Assembly: GCA_959606905.1 (NCBI GenBank) | Contig: CAUHML010000002.1 | Span: 1 to 64,000 of the forward strand | DNA length: 64,000 bases | Reading direction: 5' to 3' | Source of the DNA: an uncultured Bacteroides sp. | GTDB taxonomy: Bacteria > Bacteroidota > Bacteroidia > Bacteroidales > Bacteroidaceae | Shown here: positions 48,202 to 57,012 of the stretch, one piece after another | Layout: each line of letters starts with the position of its first letter | Position numbering within the stretch: position 1 is the stretch's first letter | Notes under the pieces: generated by a model | Seen by the model: only the letters and a program-made list of their open reading frames with translations | What the model was told of the DNA's origin: nothing | Database searches by the model: none | Position numbers and translations under genes: made by a program

Positions 48202-49308
48202 TTACTTGAGTGATATTTTATTGGCTGTTTCTCGCTTCTTGGAATTGACCAAATCGGCATATATTTGAGTTGTGGACACGTTCTTATGCGTTAGCATCTT
48301 TGATACTGTGTAAATATCTGTACCTAAGGATATTTGTATGACGGCATACGAGTGACGAAATCCGTGGAAGGTTATCGGTTTCGTTATTCCTGCCTTTTTG
48401 AGCCAGCTTTTCAGTGGGTAATTAATCATACTTCGCTTCAAATCCTTGAAAACCTTGCCTGTTCCGGGTGTGCCGCATAGTTCGTAGGCTTCGTAACTGA
48501 TGGGGAGTGTCGCTTCCGTCTGGGTTTTCTGTGTTCTGATACGTAAACAATAGCCTTGGTCGGGGGCGATAGTGAAGTCTTCCCATTGCAGGTTTAGAAT
48601 ATCACTGATGCGTAAGCCTGTCAGACAAGCAAACAAAGAGGCAGCTTTCAATACGGGGATGTCGCAAGGAGTGGCGGCAAGTTGCTTCACTTCGTTCAGA
48701 GTCAGATACTCTTTCTTCACATCTTGTGGCTCAATCTTATCAAGATAGTCATTGATGTTCTCACGAAACCATTTGTCCCGATAGGCAATCTTCAATAATC
48801 CTCTGAAAGTAGAGTAGTAGCCGGATGCCGAATTGAGGGATATGGGTCGGTTGCTATGTTTGAGTTGCTTGGCATTCAGCAAGTATTCACGGAATTTTTT
48901 GCATAAGTCTACATTTACATCGCCAAAGGTACATTGTCCCTTGACGAAGTTGTAGAAATGCTGATAGACGAATTGCCATTTCTGGTCTTTGTTCCGACAC
49001 ATCTTCTTGAAATAGGCGAGGAAATCGGCTTTTTGCTTGGTCTTATCCAAGAAACCAAATTCTTCATTGATGAGTGATTGTACCCGGATGCAACGGATTG
49101 CTTCTGCTTTGTTCAACATATCGTTGTTGAACTCCCGTTCCATTTCGTTCTTCGGATGGGCATAGATGTAAATACCGAGATATTCCCTGCGGCTCATCTG
49201 CATCGTTTCGGGGTTACGAACTGCCGGATAATAATCCAGATACAAGGAGATGCGATTATTCCGAATCGCTCTTTGACGAACTGTTACTTTTGTACATGTG
49301 TGTGTCAT
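48202..49308 (-). CDS. Tyrosine integrase of the mobilizable element
   Basis: A 368-residue Bacteroidetes-type site-specific integrase. It has an arm-binding N-terminus, a SAM-like core-binding domain (about 95-200), and a catalytic domain with Arg in TGLRISDIL, HGFRHSYA, and THKNVSTTQIYA containing the nucleophile Tyr. It is expected to recombine the attachment sequence repeated at 24613 and 50546. It is the right-hand recombination module together with the multi-HTH gene at 49393. Confidence 0.9.
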   Translation of the reverse strand: MTHTCTKVTVRQRAIRNNRISLYLDYYPAVRNPETMQMSRREYLGIYIYAHPKNEMEREFNNDMLNKAEAIRCIRVQSLINEEFGFLDKTKQKADFLAYFKKMCRNKDQKWQFVYQHFYNFVKGQCTFGDVNVDLCKKFREYLLNAKQLKHSNRPISLNSASGYYSTFRGLLKIAYRDKWFRENINDYLDKIEPQDVKKEYLTLNEVKQLAATPCDIPVLKAASLFACLTGLRISDILNLQWEDFTIAPDQGYCLRIRTQKTQTEATLPISYEAYELCGTPGTGKVFKDLKRSMINYPLKSWLKKAGITKPITFHGFRHSYAVIQISLGTDIYTVSKMLTHKNVSTTQIYADLVNSKKRETANKISLK

Positions 49309-49392
49309 ACTGTTTAATATTTAGAGTTTTACATTTGTTTGGTGCAAAGGAATATGGTGATTCGATAGTGGGTACATTCACCGATAAATAAC

Positions 49393-50295
49393 TTATTCAA
49401 TCTTCGGTGCTGCAAGCAACTTATCCAGTTCTGGCTTGGAGATAAGCGTGTATTTGCCTTTCTTGACCTTTGAGATATTATGATATTTTGCGTAATGATA
49501 GAGTTGGTCACGGGTTAGGTTGAACTTCTCCATCGCTTCGGCTACCGTATAATATTGCGGTTCTTCGGGTGCAGCTATACCTTTTGCTATATCCACATGT
49601 TTCTTGGAATAGTACACCATGATTCCCTCTTTCTTCTTCGGAATGGCATTCTTGGAAACGAAACAGTAGATGGCGGATAAAGTCATGCCGAATTTCTCCT
49701 GCATTTCTTGGGTGCTGTACCATTCAGTAATGTCAGGGTTCGGGGCTTTCTTGGCAAAATAAGTGTCTATATGTTTCTTGCTCCAGTAAGTTTTGCCACG
49801 ATTGAAAGTGCGAGGGATGTTGTTCTTCTTGGCTACCGCAAATATCCATGACTCGTTTACATGGTATTTCTCTTTGACTTCTGCAGTGGTGTAGAAGTCG
49901 GTGATAGGGGCTTTCTCTTTTGTTGATGTCTTCTCGTTTTCTTTCGAAAGATAGTCAGTCATATTTTCTATATCAGCTCTGCGAACAAGCGTTTTCCTTT
50001 CAAACCGGATTACTTTGATTATTCCATTGTGGATATAGCGATATATAGAAGTACGCCCAATGTTTAATAACTTGGCTACTTCTGATGGAGTAAGATACTC
50101 CTTATTCAAATTAGGAGGTGTCCTTATGCTTTTCCCTAATTCGTGTTGCAGACTTTCGATACGCTGTTTCCTAACCCTGTCTTTGTAGGCAAGGTTGGCA
50201 CATCGGTGTGAACAATACTCTGTGGTCGTCTTATGAGCTGTGAAAACCGCGTTGCACCACTTACATCTTTTCTGAATGTCGATTCTACTACTCAT
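49393..50295 (-). CDS. Multi-HTH excisionase-like DNA-binding protein
   Basis: 300 residues. An N-terminal zinc-ribbon-like piece (CKWCNAVFTAHKTTTEYCSHRC) precedes four MerR/excisionase-type helix-turn-helix repeats, each built as Y-T/S-x-x-E ... K-K-H/P-x-x (starting near EYLTPSEVAKLL, FYTTAEVKEKY, WYSTQEMQEKF and YYTVAEAMEKF). Tandem repetition suggests it spans a long DNA site, perhaps the phased CGTACCA repeats just upstream at 50334-50360. A role in excision or regulation of the integrase is likely. Confidence 0.8.
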   Translation of the reverse strand: MSSRIDIQKRCKWCNAVFTAHKTTTEYCSHRCANLAYKDRVRKQRIESLQHELGKSIRTPPNLNKEYLTPSEVAKLLNIGRTSIYRYIHNGIIKVIRFERKTLVRRADIENMTDYLSKENEKTSTKEKAPITDFYTTAEVKEKYHVNESWIFAVAKKNNIPRTFNRGKTYWSKKHIDTYFAKKAPNPDITEWYSTQEMQEKFGMTLSAIYCFVSKNAIPKKKEGIMVYYSKKHVDIAKGIAAPEEPQYYTVAEAMEKFNLTRDQLYHYAKYHNISKVKKGKYTLISKPELDKLLAAPKIE

Positions 50296-50333
50296 TTTAT
50301 TTATCCGTTTATTTCACCAAATCTGTTTCATCG

Positions 50334-50360
50334 CGTACCACCACGTACCATGACGTACCA
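50334..50360 (+). repeat. Three CGTACCA repeats, 10-bp period
   Basis: CGTACCA at 50334-50340, 50344-50350 and 50354-50360, exactly one helical turn apart. They lie between the multi-HTH gene and the inferred right attachment site. Confidence 0.75.
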
Positions 50361-50479
50361 GTGTATCCACGACCTTTCCGACCTAAAATCGGAGAGTAAC
50401 AAGTGAGCAACAAATACGGTACAAAAATGAGCTGAAAAAGCCCTATAAACGATAACTATCGCTTACAAGGCTAAAAAGA

Positions 50480-50502
50480 AAGGCGCTCAAAATGAACGCC
50501 TT
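50480..50502. repeat. Short hairpin near the right end
   Basis: AAGGCG (50480-50485) and CGCCTT (50497-50502) with further pairing TCA/TGA inside. Possible terminator or integrase-site structure. Confidence 0.4.
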
Positions 50503-50545
50503 AATAATCGTTGATGATATATGCTAACCGTTGGTAATCACCACT

Positions 50546-50559
50546 TACTTGCCGATACA
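50546..50559 (+). repeat. Candidate right attachment site (attR)
   Basis: TACTTGCCGATACA, direct repeat of 24613-24626 with one mismatch. Confidence 0.55.
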
Positions 50560-51520
50560 AAAAGTGACAATTTTTTTAATCGGTTGATAATCAAGATATT
50601 GCAATAGTCGAGGTACAAATAAGATACAAGAAATTTTTAATATAACTATCTGATAATCAGCATTTTAATAATTTCCGTAATTTCTGAAGCTTATCTTAAA
50701 AGATAACAAGATTATAGATTTTATTTTTTGTAAATAGCTGTAAATCTATGCTTTATGCTTTTGAGATAAGTCGAAACCTTACATACCGAAAAAACTCTCT
50801 TTCTCTTAGTTGCAAATGTAGTAAATAAATTGTTGGTATGCAAATTTGTTAAAACGAATTTATGCAAAATTGAAACTTTATGCATCGGTAAATAGTATTG
50901 TTATGCCTTAAATCTATTAGCTTTATAAATTTGTATGATTTAATTAAATTGCCTGGAGTACTGCATAGATGGAAATGTTTATAATTATACATGCTATTTA
51001 TTGGACAAAAGAGGAAAAGAGATGATATTAAGTCTAGTGGCGAAAACGGCGAAAGTGGCAATTTAGGTGTTAATGACGAACAATGATGATATAATAATTC
51101 TTGTAAGAGGAACAATTTAAGAATGTTGTGCTGCCGGAAGTAGATTATGGATTTGGGCTATTTTGATAAAGCTCAATGAAGCTGTTTAGAAGTAACATTA
51201 GGACATATAGCTGGAATGGAGTAGAAAAAGCATGATTGCTCCAACTAATGAACGTTTATGTAATACGAAAATTAGAGAACTGATCTCGATAATAATCGGA
51301 GATACCCTTCATTAATAATGTTATTTACCGCTGGGTAAAGGAACCCCGCTATCTATCTTACGTTGCTGTCTTACCCTAACATAGGTTGACTATTTCAGTC
51401 TGTAATTGGCAAAACATAGTAAGACAGTAAGTCAAACTGCCATGTCCTACTCTTGAATCTACTATTCATTGGACTTTCAGAGTAGGACAATACTGAAATA
51501 TTCTGCGTAGTTACAGTCTC
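50560..51520. other. Gene-free AT-rich stretch
   Basis: No convincing gene on either strand. The only clear structure is an 11-bp inverted repeat, TGTCCTACTCT (51443-51453) / AGAGTAGGACA (51479-51489). Confidence 0.5.
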
Positions 51521-51523
51521 TGG

Positions 51524-51745
51524 AGGTATCAGGGTCAGTATGAGGATGGGGAGACAGGACTGTACTACAACATGTTCAGGTACTACGATCCTAATGCTGG
51601 GAGCTATATCAGTCAAGAACTGATAGGACTTGTGGGGGATAATCTGACGCTATATTCTTATGTGTCTGACCCTAATCGTCTCCAATGCATCAAATATACA
51701 TTTTGTATTATGCAATTATTATGTTTGATTTTCAAGTACAATTAA
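51524..51745 (+). pseudogene. Rhs-core remnant
   Basis: An in-frame stretch of 50 codons reads [20 protein letters not shown], then [20 protein letters not shown], then [11 protein letters not shown]. This is the hallmark end of the Rhs/YD-repeat core domain. It is followed by an unrelated tail to the stop at 51743-51745. There is no start and no upstream YD repeats, so it is a broken fragment of a large Rhs gene, or a displaced C-terminal cassette junction. Confidence 0.8.
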
Positions 51746-51939
51746 AGTTGATTTTTAAATAAACTATAAAAATATGCGTTTTTTATGTTACTTTTTCGCA
51801 TCTATAATAATATTTGTTCCTTTATTGGAAATTTGTGTTTGACATTTTAATAGTAGTGTAGTTGGCTTGTTTGTTTTTATTCGGATAGAACACATATTTC
51901 TATGTTTTTGAGCTTGATAATTAATTTATGATATAATTT

Positions 51940-52362
51940 ATGGAAAAAAAGAAGTATAATCTACGAGAGAAAAATGGCAAGGAAGCTGCTTATAGAACGT
52001 TGATAAGGGCTGAGCTTGCTGATGAGTTGTATGATAAAATTCTGAATATTGTTGTCGTTCAGAAAAAATACAAAGACCCTACTTATTCCGCAAAAGACTT
52101 GGCAAGAGAATTGAAGACTAACACTCGCTATTTGTCGGCAGTGATAAATTCGCGTTTTAATATGAATTATTCTTGTCTGCTTAATGAATATCGTATTAAA
52201 GAAGCTGTGCATCTTTTGGTTGATAAACGTTATGTGGATAAGAATATAGAAGAGATTAGTACGATGGTAGGTTTTGCCAATCGTCAATCATTTTATGCTG
52301 CATTTTATAAAAATGTTGGTATAACTCCCCGGGAGTATCGTTTAAAACATTTGGAAAAGTAA
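51940..52362 (+). CDS. AraC-type HTH regulator, paralogue 1
   Basis: 140 residues ending in a double helix-turn-helix of the AraC/XylS type: AKDLARELKTNTRYLSAVIN, then IEEISTMVGFANRQSFYAAF and the closing TPREYR. There is no ligand-binding domain, only a short helical N-terminus (ELADELYDKILNIVVVQKKY). It is closely related to the gene at 57013 over its whole length. It probably controls genes of the conjugative element. A strong terminator follows at 52383-52425. Confidence 0.85.
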   Translation: MEKKKYNLREKNGKEAAYRTLIRAELADELYDKILNIVVVQKKYKDPTYSAKDLARELKTNTRYLSAVINSRFNMNYSCLLNEYRIKEAVHLLVDKRYVDKNIEEISTMVGFANRQSFYAAFYKNVGITPREYRLKHLEK

Positions 52363-52368
52363 TTATCC

Positions 52369-52690
52369 TTATTTCCCTTCAGAAAGTCTTTGAACTTGGT
52401 TTATAAGCTGGTTCAAGGACTTTTTGTGTTTTTCAGCATCGGTGTTCTTGATGAATAGCAATCTATAGGACTGTATCGGAAAATTTTCAATTTTTACTTT
52501 GGCGAATGTGGCGATATTGGCAAAATTGGTTTGAATAGCATTGAGTAAACTGATTACGGCCTGCGATTTGGTTGATCAAATGTGTTGGAGGAGAAATGCT
52601 TGGGTAGTTCGTGCAAAATCTTTATGCTTTTGTATGTATCAATATTGAAATAAACTGTTGAAGGTGCATTAAATAAATAGTGGAAGAACC
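52369..52690 (-). pseudogene. Frameshifted C-terminal gene remnant
   Basis: Two overlapping minus-strand frames join near 52560-52575. The upstream one reads TYKSIKILHELPKHFSSNTF and the downstream one ISLLNAIQTNFANIATFAKV, ending in NQLINQVQRLSEGK. Together they look like the end of one protein broken by a single-base frameshift. No start is present. I do not recognise the family. Confidence 0.5.
52383..52425 (+). terminator. Terminator of AraC-like gene 1
   Basis: 13-bp arms AAAGTCTTTGAAC (52383-52395) and GTTCAAGGACTTT (52411-52423, one G-U pair) followed by T residues. It also lies within the remnant on the opposite strand. Confidence 0.65.
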
Positions 52691-52781
52691 TGCTTAAATA
52701 TAGTCTATATTTTCACAGATTCTTCCATTGTCTTTTGTCTTATGGATAAAGTAACTTCCTTTTAAGTTGTGAGCTATATGG

Positions 52782-53582
52782 CTATTCTTTAATTTTCTTT
52801 TTAAAGATAGCAAGTATTTCTATGGCTAAATCTTTGTAATCATTGGCTCCACCACTTTTGGGTGCGTGTTCAAATACATCAAGTCCATAAATACTGGCAA
52901 TGTTTAGAAATTCATTGCGTTTGATGAATGTTCTGAATGTATTATCATATGCTTCTTCTAGCAATTGGCTCCGAATTTCCCGACTTGATTTCAAACGGTT
53001 TTCGTACATGGTTTGGAGAAAATAATATGGTGTGTTTAGATTGTTTTTGTCCATGATGCCGAAAACACCTTCATCTGCACCACTTAAAGCATCAAGACAG
53101 CTAATCGGTATGATTATTAAATCGGCTGCTTTAGTTGCATTCACCATAAGAGCTCCCATACCTGGTTCGCTGTCTATAATGATAAAGTCAAAAGCGCCTT
53201 GCAAGTATGTACATAACTCTTTCAATTTGTCGCTTGGATTTTCGCTTTGGCTCATATTGTAAAGAGAAGCTGAATACTCGGCTAATGCAATAGTTGAGGG
53301 AATAAGATATAAATTCTTTTTTACTTCAATAGGTTGTATATCTAAAGTAGAATCAGATAAGTATTCTTCAATAGTTCGTCCTGTATATTGTTGCTCTTTT
53401 AATTCCTCTACTCTATTTTTGTTCTCACAACGGTTTGTTAGATTATGCTGACTGTCAAAGTCTATCATGCATACTTTTTTAGCTTTATCTGCCAATGCAG
53501 CTGCTAAATTCTGGGCTGTCATTGTTTTACCTACTCCACCCTTGTTGTTGATTATTGCAATTACTTTAGCTTCTTTTTTCAT
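52782..53582 (-). CDS. parA: ParA-family ATPase
   Basis: 266 residues of the Soj/ParA type with a deviant Walker A NNKGGVGKTMT (12-22), switch MIDFDSQHNLT, and Walker B FDFIIIDSEPG. It should move DNA along the nucleoid together with the small protein encoded 116 bases upstream. It is not adjacent to the tra genes, so it more likely serves partition of an extrachromosomal form. The upstream gap is very AT-rich. Confidence 0.88.
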   Translation of the reverse strand: MKKEAKVIAIINNKGGVGKTMTAQNLAAALADKAKKVCMIDFDSQHNLTNRCENKNRVEELKEQQYTGRTIEEYLSDSTLDIQPIEVKKNLYLIPSTIALAEYSASLYNMSQSENPSDKLKELCTYLQGAFDFIIIDSEPGMGALMVNATKAADLIIIPISCLDALSGADEGVFGIMDKNNLNTPYYFLQTMYENRLKSSREIRSQLLEEAYDNTFRTFIKRNEFLNIASIYGLDVFEHAPKSGGANDYKDLAIEILAIFKKKIKE

Positions 53583-53698
53583 ATTCTGATTATATTATTA
53601 TATAACTAAATACTTATATAGTATTTATATATTTTATATATATTATACATGTATAATACTATTCTTTGTTTATGTGGAATATTTTATACAAACAAACA

Positions 53699-54106
53699 TT
53701 ATAAAAGATTTTTTTCTCCAAGATCTTTCATAACAAGTTGTATCAAATATTGCTGTATGTTTATCCCCATGCTTGCTACATGCATTTTCATTGCCGTATT
53801 AATACTTTCTGGTAAACGCAGATTATTGGGTTTGTCTTCTTCAAAGTAGCCATATTTTGTTCTAGGCATAAATGTGGGTTTTCCTATTGCCTTTCGTACA
53901 GTTACTCCATATTCATTTTCTGATATAATGAAATATCCTCTTTGGAGTAATTCAGTTTTAAAAGGATCGGTTTCTTGCTGTGCTGAAGCAAGAATAATTC
54001 CTTTTTTATTCTGTAATGATTGTTTCTCTGGTTGTTGAGAAACTTCCGGATCAGTCTTTTGTGGATTACGACTAATGCTTATTGTTCTTTTGTTTTTTGT
54101 TGCCAT
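53699..54106 (-). CDS. Small ParA partner, possible RHH centromere-binding protein
   Basis: 135 residues. The N-terminal 60 are basic and disordered (TKNKRTISISRNPQK), as in many partition adaptors that stimulate ParA. The C-terminus, NNLRLPESINTAMKMHVASMGINIQQYLIQLV (seen as RLPESINTAMKMHVASMG and INIQQYLIQLV), fits a ribbon-helix-helix. Together with ParA and the AT-rich repeats upstream (54130-54300) it forms a likely type Ib partition locus. This is inference from arrangement. Confidence 0.65.
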   Translation of the reverse strand: MATKNKRTISISRNPQKTDPEVSQQPEKQSLQNKKGIILASAQQETDPFKTELLQRGYFIISENEYGVTVRKAIGKPTFMPRTKYGYFEEDKPNNLRLPESINTAMKMHVASMGINIQQYLIQLVMKDLGEKNLL

Positions 54107-54159
54107 ATTATGTTTCTTGTTATGTTCTTATTTGATTACAAATATAATAATTGTATTTG

Positions 54160-54295
54160 ATAATAAAGTATATATAAGTATTTAATTATATATCATTAAC
54201 TACTATGTTATTATATAATATATATATACTATATGTTATATATAATAATATAAATATATAGTATATATGTATTTATATTATATATGCTTGTTTGT
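54160..54295. repeat. Extremely AT-rich palindromic tract (candidate centromere/operator)
   Basis: About 135 bases made almost only of A and T, with many TATA-type short inverted and direct repeats (ATATATA, TATAGTATAT, TTATATATAA). It sits directly upstream of the small partner gene and parA. A second such tract fills 53590-53650 between the two genes. Confidence 0.6.
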
Positions 54296-54336
54296 AAAAT
54301 AATTAAATGTTGCTTTTCTACTTAAAGTGTTGTGTA

Positions 54337-54681
54337 TTACATGTAATATATCATCTCTCTAATATTTGTGTGAAATATATGTAATGATTTATGTTTTAAT
54401 AAATGAGGAGTTGAGGGAAATGTTGTTGCTTCTAATTTTATTTCTATTTTTCTTATGGGGCATTCTGTCCTTAATGTGGTCTTTATGTATTTTAGGAATG
54501 AACTTGAACTACAAAGTATATTTTCTTGCTGGCGTTGGTAACTTAAATCGCCATTACTAAGTATTTTTCCTTTAGCATTGAAATAAATTTCACCGTACAC
54601 ATAATCTGTTGTAGTGAGATAGATTTGGTGTATTGGGTTAGGAAAACCTGTTGTACATCGTCCTTTTCTAAATAGAAACAT
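54337..54681 (-). CDS. Hypothetical protein
   Basis: About 114 residues from ATG 54681; a start at 54702 would lie within a perfect hairpin. Mixed composition (TGFPNPIHQIYLTTTDYVYGEIYFNAKGKIL, seen as IHQIYLTTTDYVYGEIYF). No family recognised. The coding status is uncertain. Confidence 0.4.
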   Translation of the reverse strand: MFLFRKGRCTTGFPNPIHQIYLTTTDYVYGEIYFNAKGKILSNGDLSYQRQQENILCSSSSFLKYIKTTLRTECPIRKIEIKLEATTFPSTPHLLKHKSLHIFHTNIREMIYYM

Positions 54682-54682
54682 G

Positions 54683-54710
54683 TTTTCGGCTTGAGGAATC
54701 AAGCCGAAAA
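54683..54710. terminator. Perfect 12-bp hairpin
   Basis: TTTTCGGCTTGA (54683-54694) and TCAAGCCGAAAA (54699-54710) with a 4-base loop, between two small minus-strand genes. It is flanked by A/T runs and may act as terminator. Confidence 0.55.
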
Positions 54711-54741
54711 AAGGATACTGATTCAGGGTAGTAATTGCTTT

Positions 54742-54939
54742 CTAGTGATATTGGCTGTCGTGGAATCTGTCATCGCTCATTTCAAGCATGTGGTTGCATT
54801 GGTCGTTTTCTTCCTGATAATCGTATAATTCCGAACAAATGTCTATAAATTCCTTGGAAACGGAAGAGGGAGAACCGTTCGTAACTATATAGAAATTATA
54901 GACATGGATGTTGTAATTTTTAAGTGTCCTCCCCCTCAT
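54742..54939 (-). CDS. Small acidic hypothetical protein
   Basis: 65 residues, with an N-terminal strand (YNIHVYNFYIVTNG) and an acidic helical tail (FIDICSELYDYQEENDQ). No family recognised. It is followed by the hairpin at 54683-54710, which supports a real transcript. Confidence 0.45.
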   Translation of the reverse strand: MRGRTLKNYNIHVYNFYIVTNGSPSSVSKEFIDICSELYDYQEENDQCNHMLEMSDDRFHDSQYH

Positions 54940-55164
54940 GCAATGGGCACATGACAGGTTGCAGCGGCGAGTAATTTCGATACTCAGGTTTTTGCGTATA
55001 ATTTGTTCATTGAGTTGGTAATTAATAGTTTATATTTCCCTCTTGTTTAATTGCTTTTTTCAAGAGGATGAATTGTTTTTTTTCTGCTTTCTGAACGTCA
55101 CCATCATTTCCGCAAACCTTTCTTGTGAACGACTCTATTTATCGAAGGAGAAAAGGAAGTTTTC

Positions 55165-55869
55165 TCAGAATAGGCTTTTAAACCTGTTTTCCAAGTCAAA
55201 GATTGTTTCATGTGTGTTGCGTCTATACGGTCTGTTTGTTTTCTTTTGAAGTTCTTTCAGCTTGTTCCAGTATTCTGGTAGGTACAGATATATGTTCCTC
55301 AGCTCTTTAAGATTTTTGTTACCGCAACACCAACAACTAACCCTATCTAGTAGGGAGTAGAGCGGGAGTCCGTTTTCCTCCCAAGTGAATCCTCTGTCGT
55401 AACAATATTGGAGTGCCTGAACTTCTGTTACGTTCCATTCTACTAACGGGAGTATTCTATTTGGACGTTTTTCTTTATCAAACCGATGTGTTTCGTCGGC
55501 TGCTATTCCTACGTAATCCATCCCATTTTGGGTATAGGTTTTTAATGCTTTTATTTTTTGGGAAGTTCCCCATCTGCAAGTGCCACCACACCAGGAGTAA
55601 CCGTGTTGATGTATGATGTCCGTACCCCGTTTTTTGACTGGTCGCTCGAACATATTCCATAGAAAAGATTGCTCAGGGTGTAGTTCTGTGTATTTTATGT
55701 GGTGGGAAGCAAGTATGGGAAGTACTTTATCACGAGTATCATAAATGGCTTGAAATTCCATGCCCGTATTATAAAATACGACTTCATCCAAGGGGTGTTG
55801 TTTCTCTATTAGCATGAACAACATTGCTAAGGAGTCCTTGCCAAAACTGACTGATGCATAGGATGTCAT
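55165..55869 (-). CDS. PP-loop (PAPS reductase-like) protein
   Basis: 234 residues of the adenine nucleotide alpha-hydrolase fold. The PP-loop is SFGKDSLAMLF (residues 8-18). Cysteines occur in SWCGGTCRWG and in VSCWCCGNKN, possibly holding an iron-sulfur cluster or zinc. RILPLVEWNVTEVQAL matches the C-terminal part of PAPS-reductase-family proteins. Relatives include sulfate-assimilation enzymes, tRNA thiolases and DndC of DNA phosphorothioation. Stand-alone copies such as this recur on mobile elements; the substrate is unknown. Confidence 0.82.
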   Translation of the reverse strand: MTSYASVSFGKDSLAMLFMLIEKQHPLDEVVFYNTGMEFQAIYDTRDKVLPILASHHIKYTELHPEQSFLWNMFERPVKKRGTDIIHQHGYSWCGGTCRWGTSQKIKALKTYTQNGMDYVGIAADETHRFDKEKRPNRILPLVEWNVTEVQALQYCYDRGFTWEENGLPLYSLLDRVSCWCCGNKNLKELRNIYLYLPEYWNKLKELQKKTNRPYRRNTHETIFDLENRFKSLF

Positions 55870-55910
55870 TCTGTAAGTGTGTATATTATTCTATTATTTA
55901 TATTAGGTTA

Positions 55911-56126
55911 TTATAAAATCCATTCTTTATTGTAATGGGCAATGTGTATCTTTTGAAATAAAGGTCGGCTTAGTGTGTCCTCGTCATGCTCGAACACAAG
56001 AATGGGCTGCTCCTGCGAATCTAGTTGTTGGTTTTGCCTTAATTCTTCTAACTTATTCTTTACGGATTCCATGTTTCCGATTTCTCCGTAACAAGTATTA
56101 CCTTCGATATTATATGCTTTAATCAT
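55911..56126 (-). CDS. Small hypothetical protein upstream of the PP-loop gene
   Basis: 71 residues, MIKAYNIEGNTCYGEIGNME then a charged helix (NKLEELRQNQQLDSQEQP) and PILVFEHDEDTLSRPLF. It lies 41 bases upstream of the PP-loop gene in the same direction and is probably its operon partner. No family recognised. Confidence 0.6.
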   Translation of the reverse strand: MIKAYNIEGNTCYGEIGNMESVKNKLEELRQNQQLDSQEQPILVFEHDEDTLSRPLFQKIHIAHYNKEWIL

Positions 56127-56865
56127 AATCTATAAATTTGATTTTGAATGTTTATTTTCCCTTTATTTATGTATTGTTGGGGGATTAACTGTTTTTTCTG
56201 CTTCTCTGGTTGCATATCATTCTGTCAAGACTTCCATGAAAAATACGCTTTCCATAGCAGATGGAAAGGAAGATTTTTCTTAGGGAAAGCCGTAGGCGTG
56301 TCTTGTAAAAGAATAGTAGATATGCAATCAATTTTGCAGAAAAAAACAGATAATTCCAAAGAAGACTATGGACTCGAAAGGATGGAATATGGATTAAAAC
56401 GAGGTGAGGAACGGATAAAAAAGGTAGGATTTGTAGTAAAAGAATGATTGGGCTCTTGGCTATCTATATGCTTATTTGATTTCTATTTGTGGCTGTGCTG
56501 TTAGATTTATATTTTATTCGATTCTCCTGTGCAGAGTATTTTAGAATTTTCTGAAAATAAACGCTGTAATGAATAGTTGGACATATAGCAATAGGAAAGG
56601 GAAATGTAGGTATATAACTATACTCCTTTTCATTATTTCGTGTATGAAAAGGTTGGTAAACTTTCAAGGAGATTCTTATATGACTTTGAAATAATAGTGT
56701 AATTATTTGTGTTATGAAGTAAAATGCTTGATTGATTTTCTTGTATTTGTCACCTTTTGGTTATATTTGCAGCAATACTCATGTTGAGTATCTGTAATTC
56801 AGTTTAGTATCTACTTGAAAGCTGCACTTTTCCTAATGATACATCTAAGCTGAACAGCCATTCGT
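56127..56865. other. Stretch without a convincing gene
   Basis: Several short open frames exist on both strands, but none shows a recognisable motif, a good start or supporting neighbours. AT-rich. Confidence 0.4.
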
Positions 56866-56923
56866 ATGTTCAAAAACAACGATATGCGCATCTGTTCGGT
56901 TATAGTGTATCAAGGGCTATGCA

Positions 56924-56964
56924 GCGCCCCAAGTAGGCTATGTCGGATTGGGTGCGCTTTTTTT
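56924..56964 (+). terminator. Terminator/attenuator in the leader of AraC-like gene 2
   Basis: GCGCCCCAA (56924-56932) pairs with TTGGGTGCGC (56948-56957, one bulged T), followed by seven T residues (56958-56964). It ends 48 bases before the regulator's ATG and is preceded by a short open frame from ATG 56866, a layout typical of transcription attenuation. Confidence 0.65.
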
Positions 56965-57012
56965 GTGCCTGCTTTTGATAATAATCATTGTCTAATATAT
57001 AAATTTGATGTT

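Noticed and set aside
50849..51115. 88-residue minus-strand protein
   Set aside because: Low complexity, no motif, AT-rich intergenic setting; likely chance.
56148..56447. 99-residue plus-strand protein
   Set aside because: Unusual composition (many Phe/Cys then Lys/Glu), no motif, no supporting neighbour; not reported as a gene.
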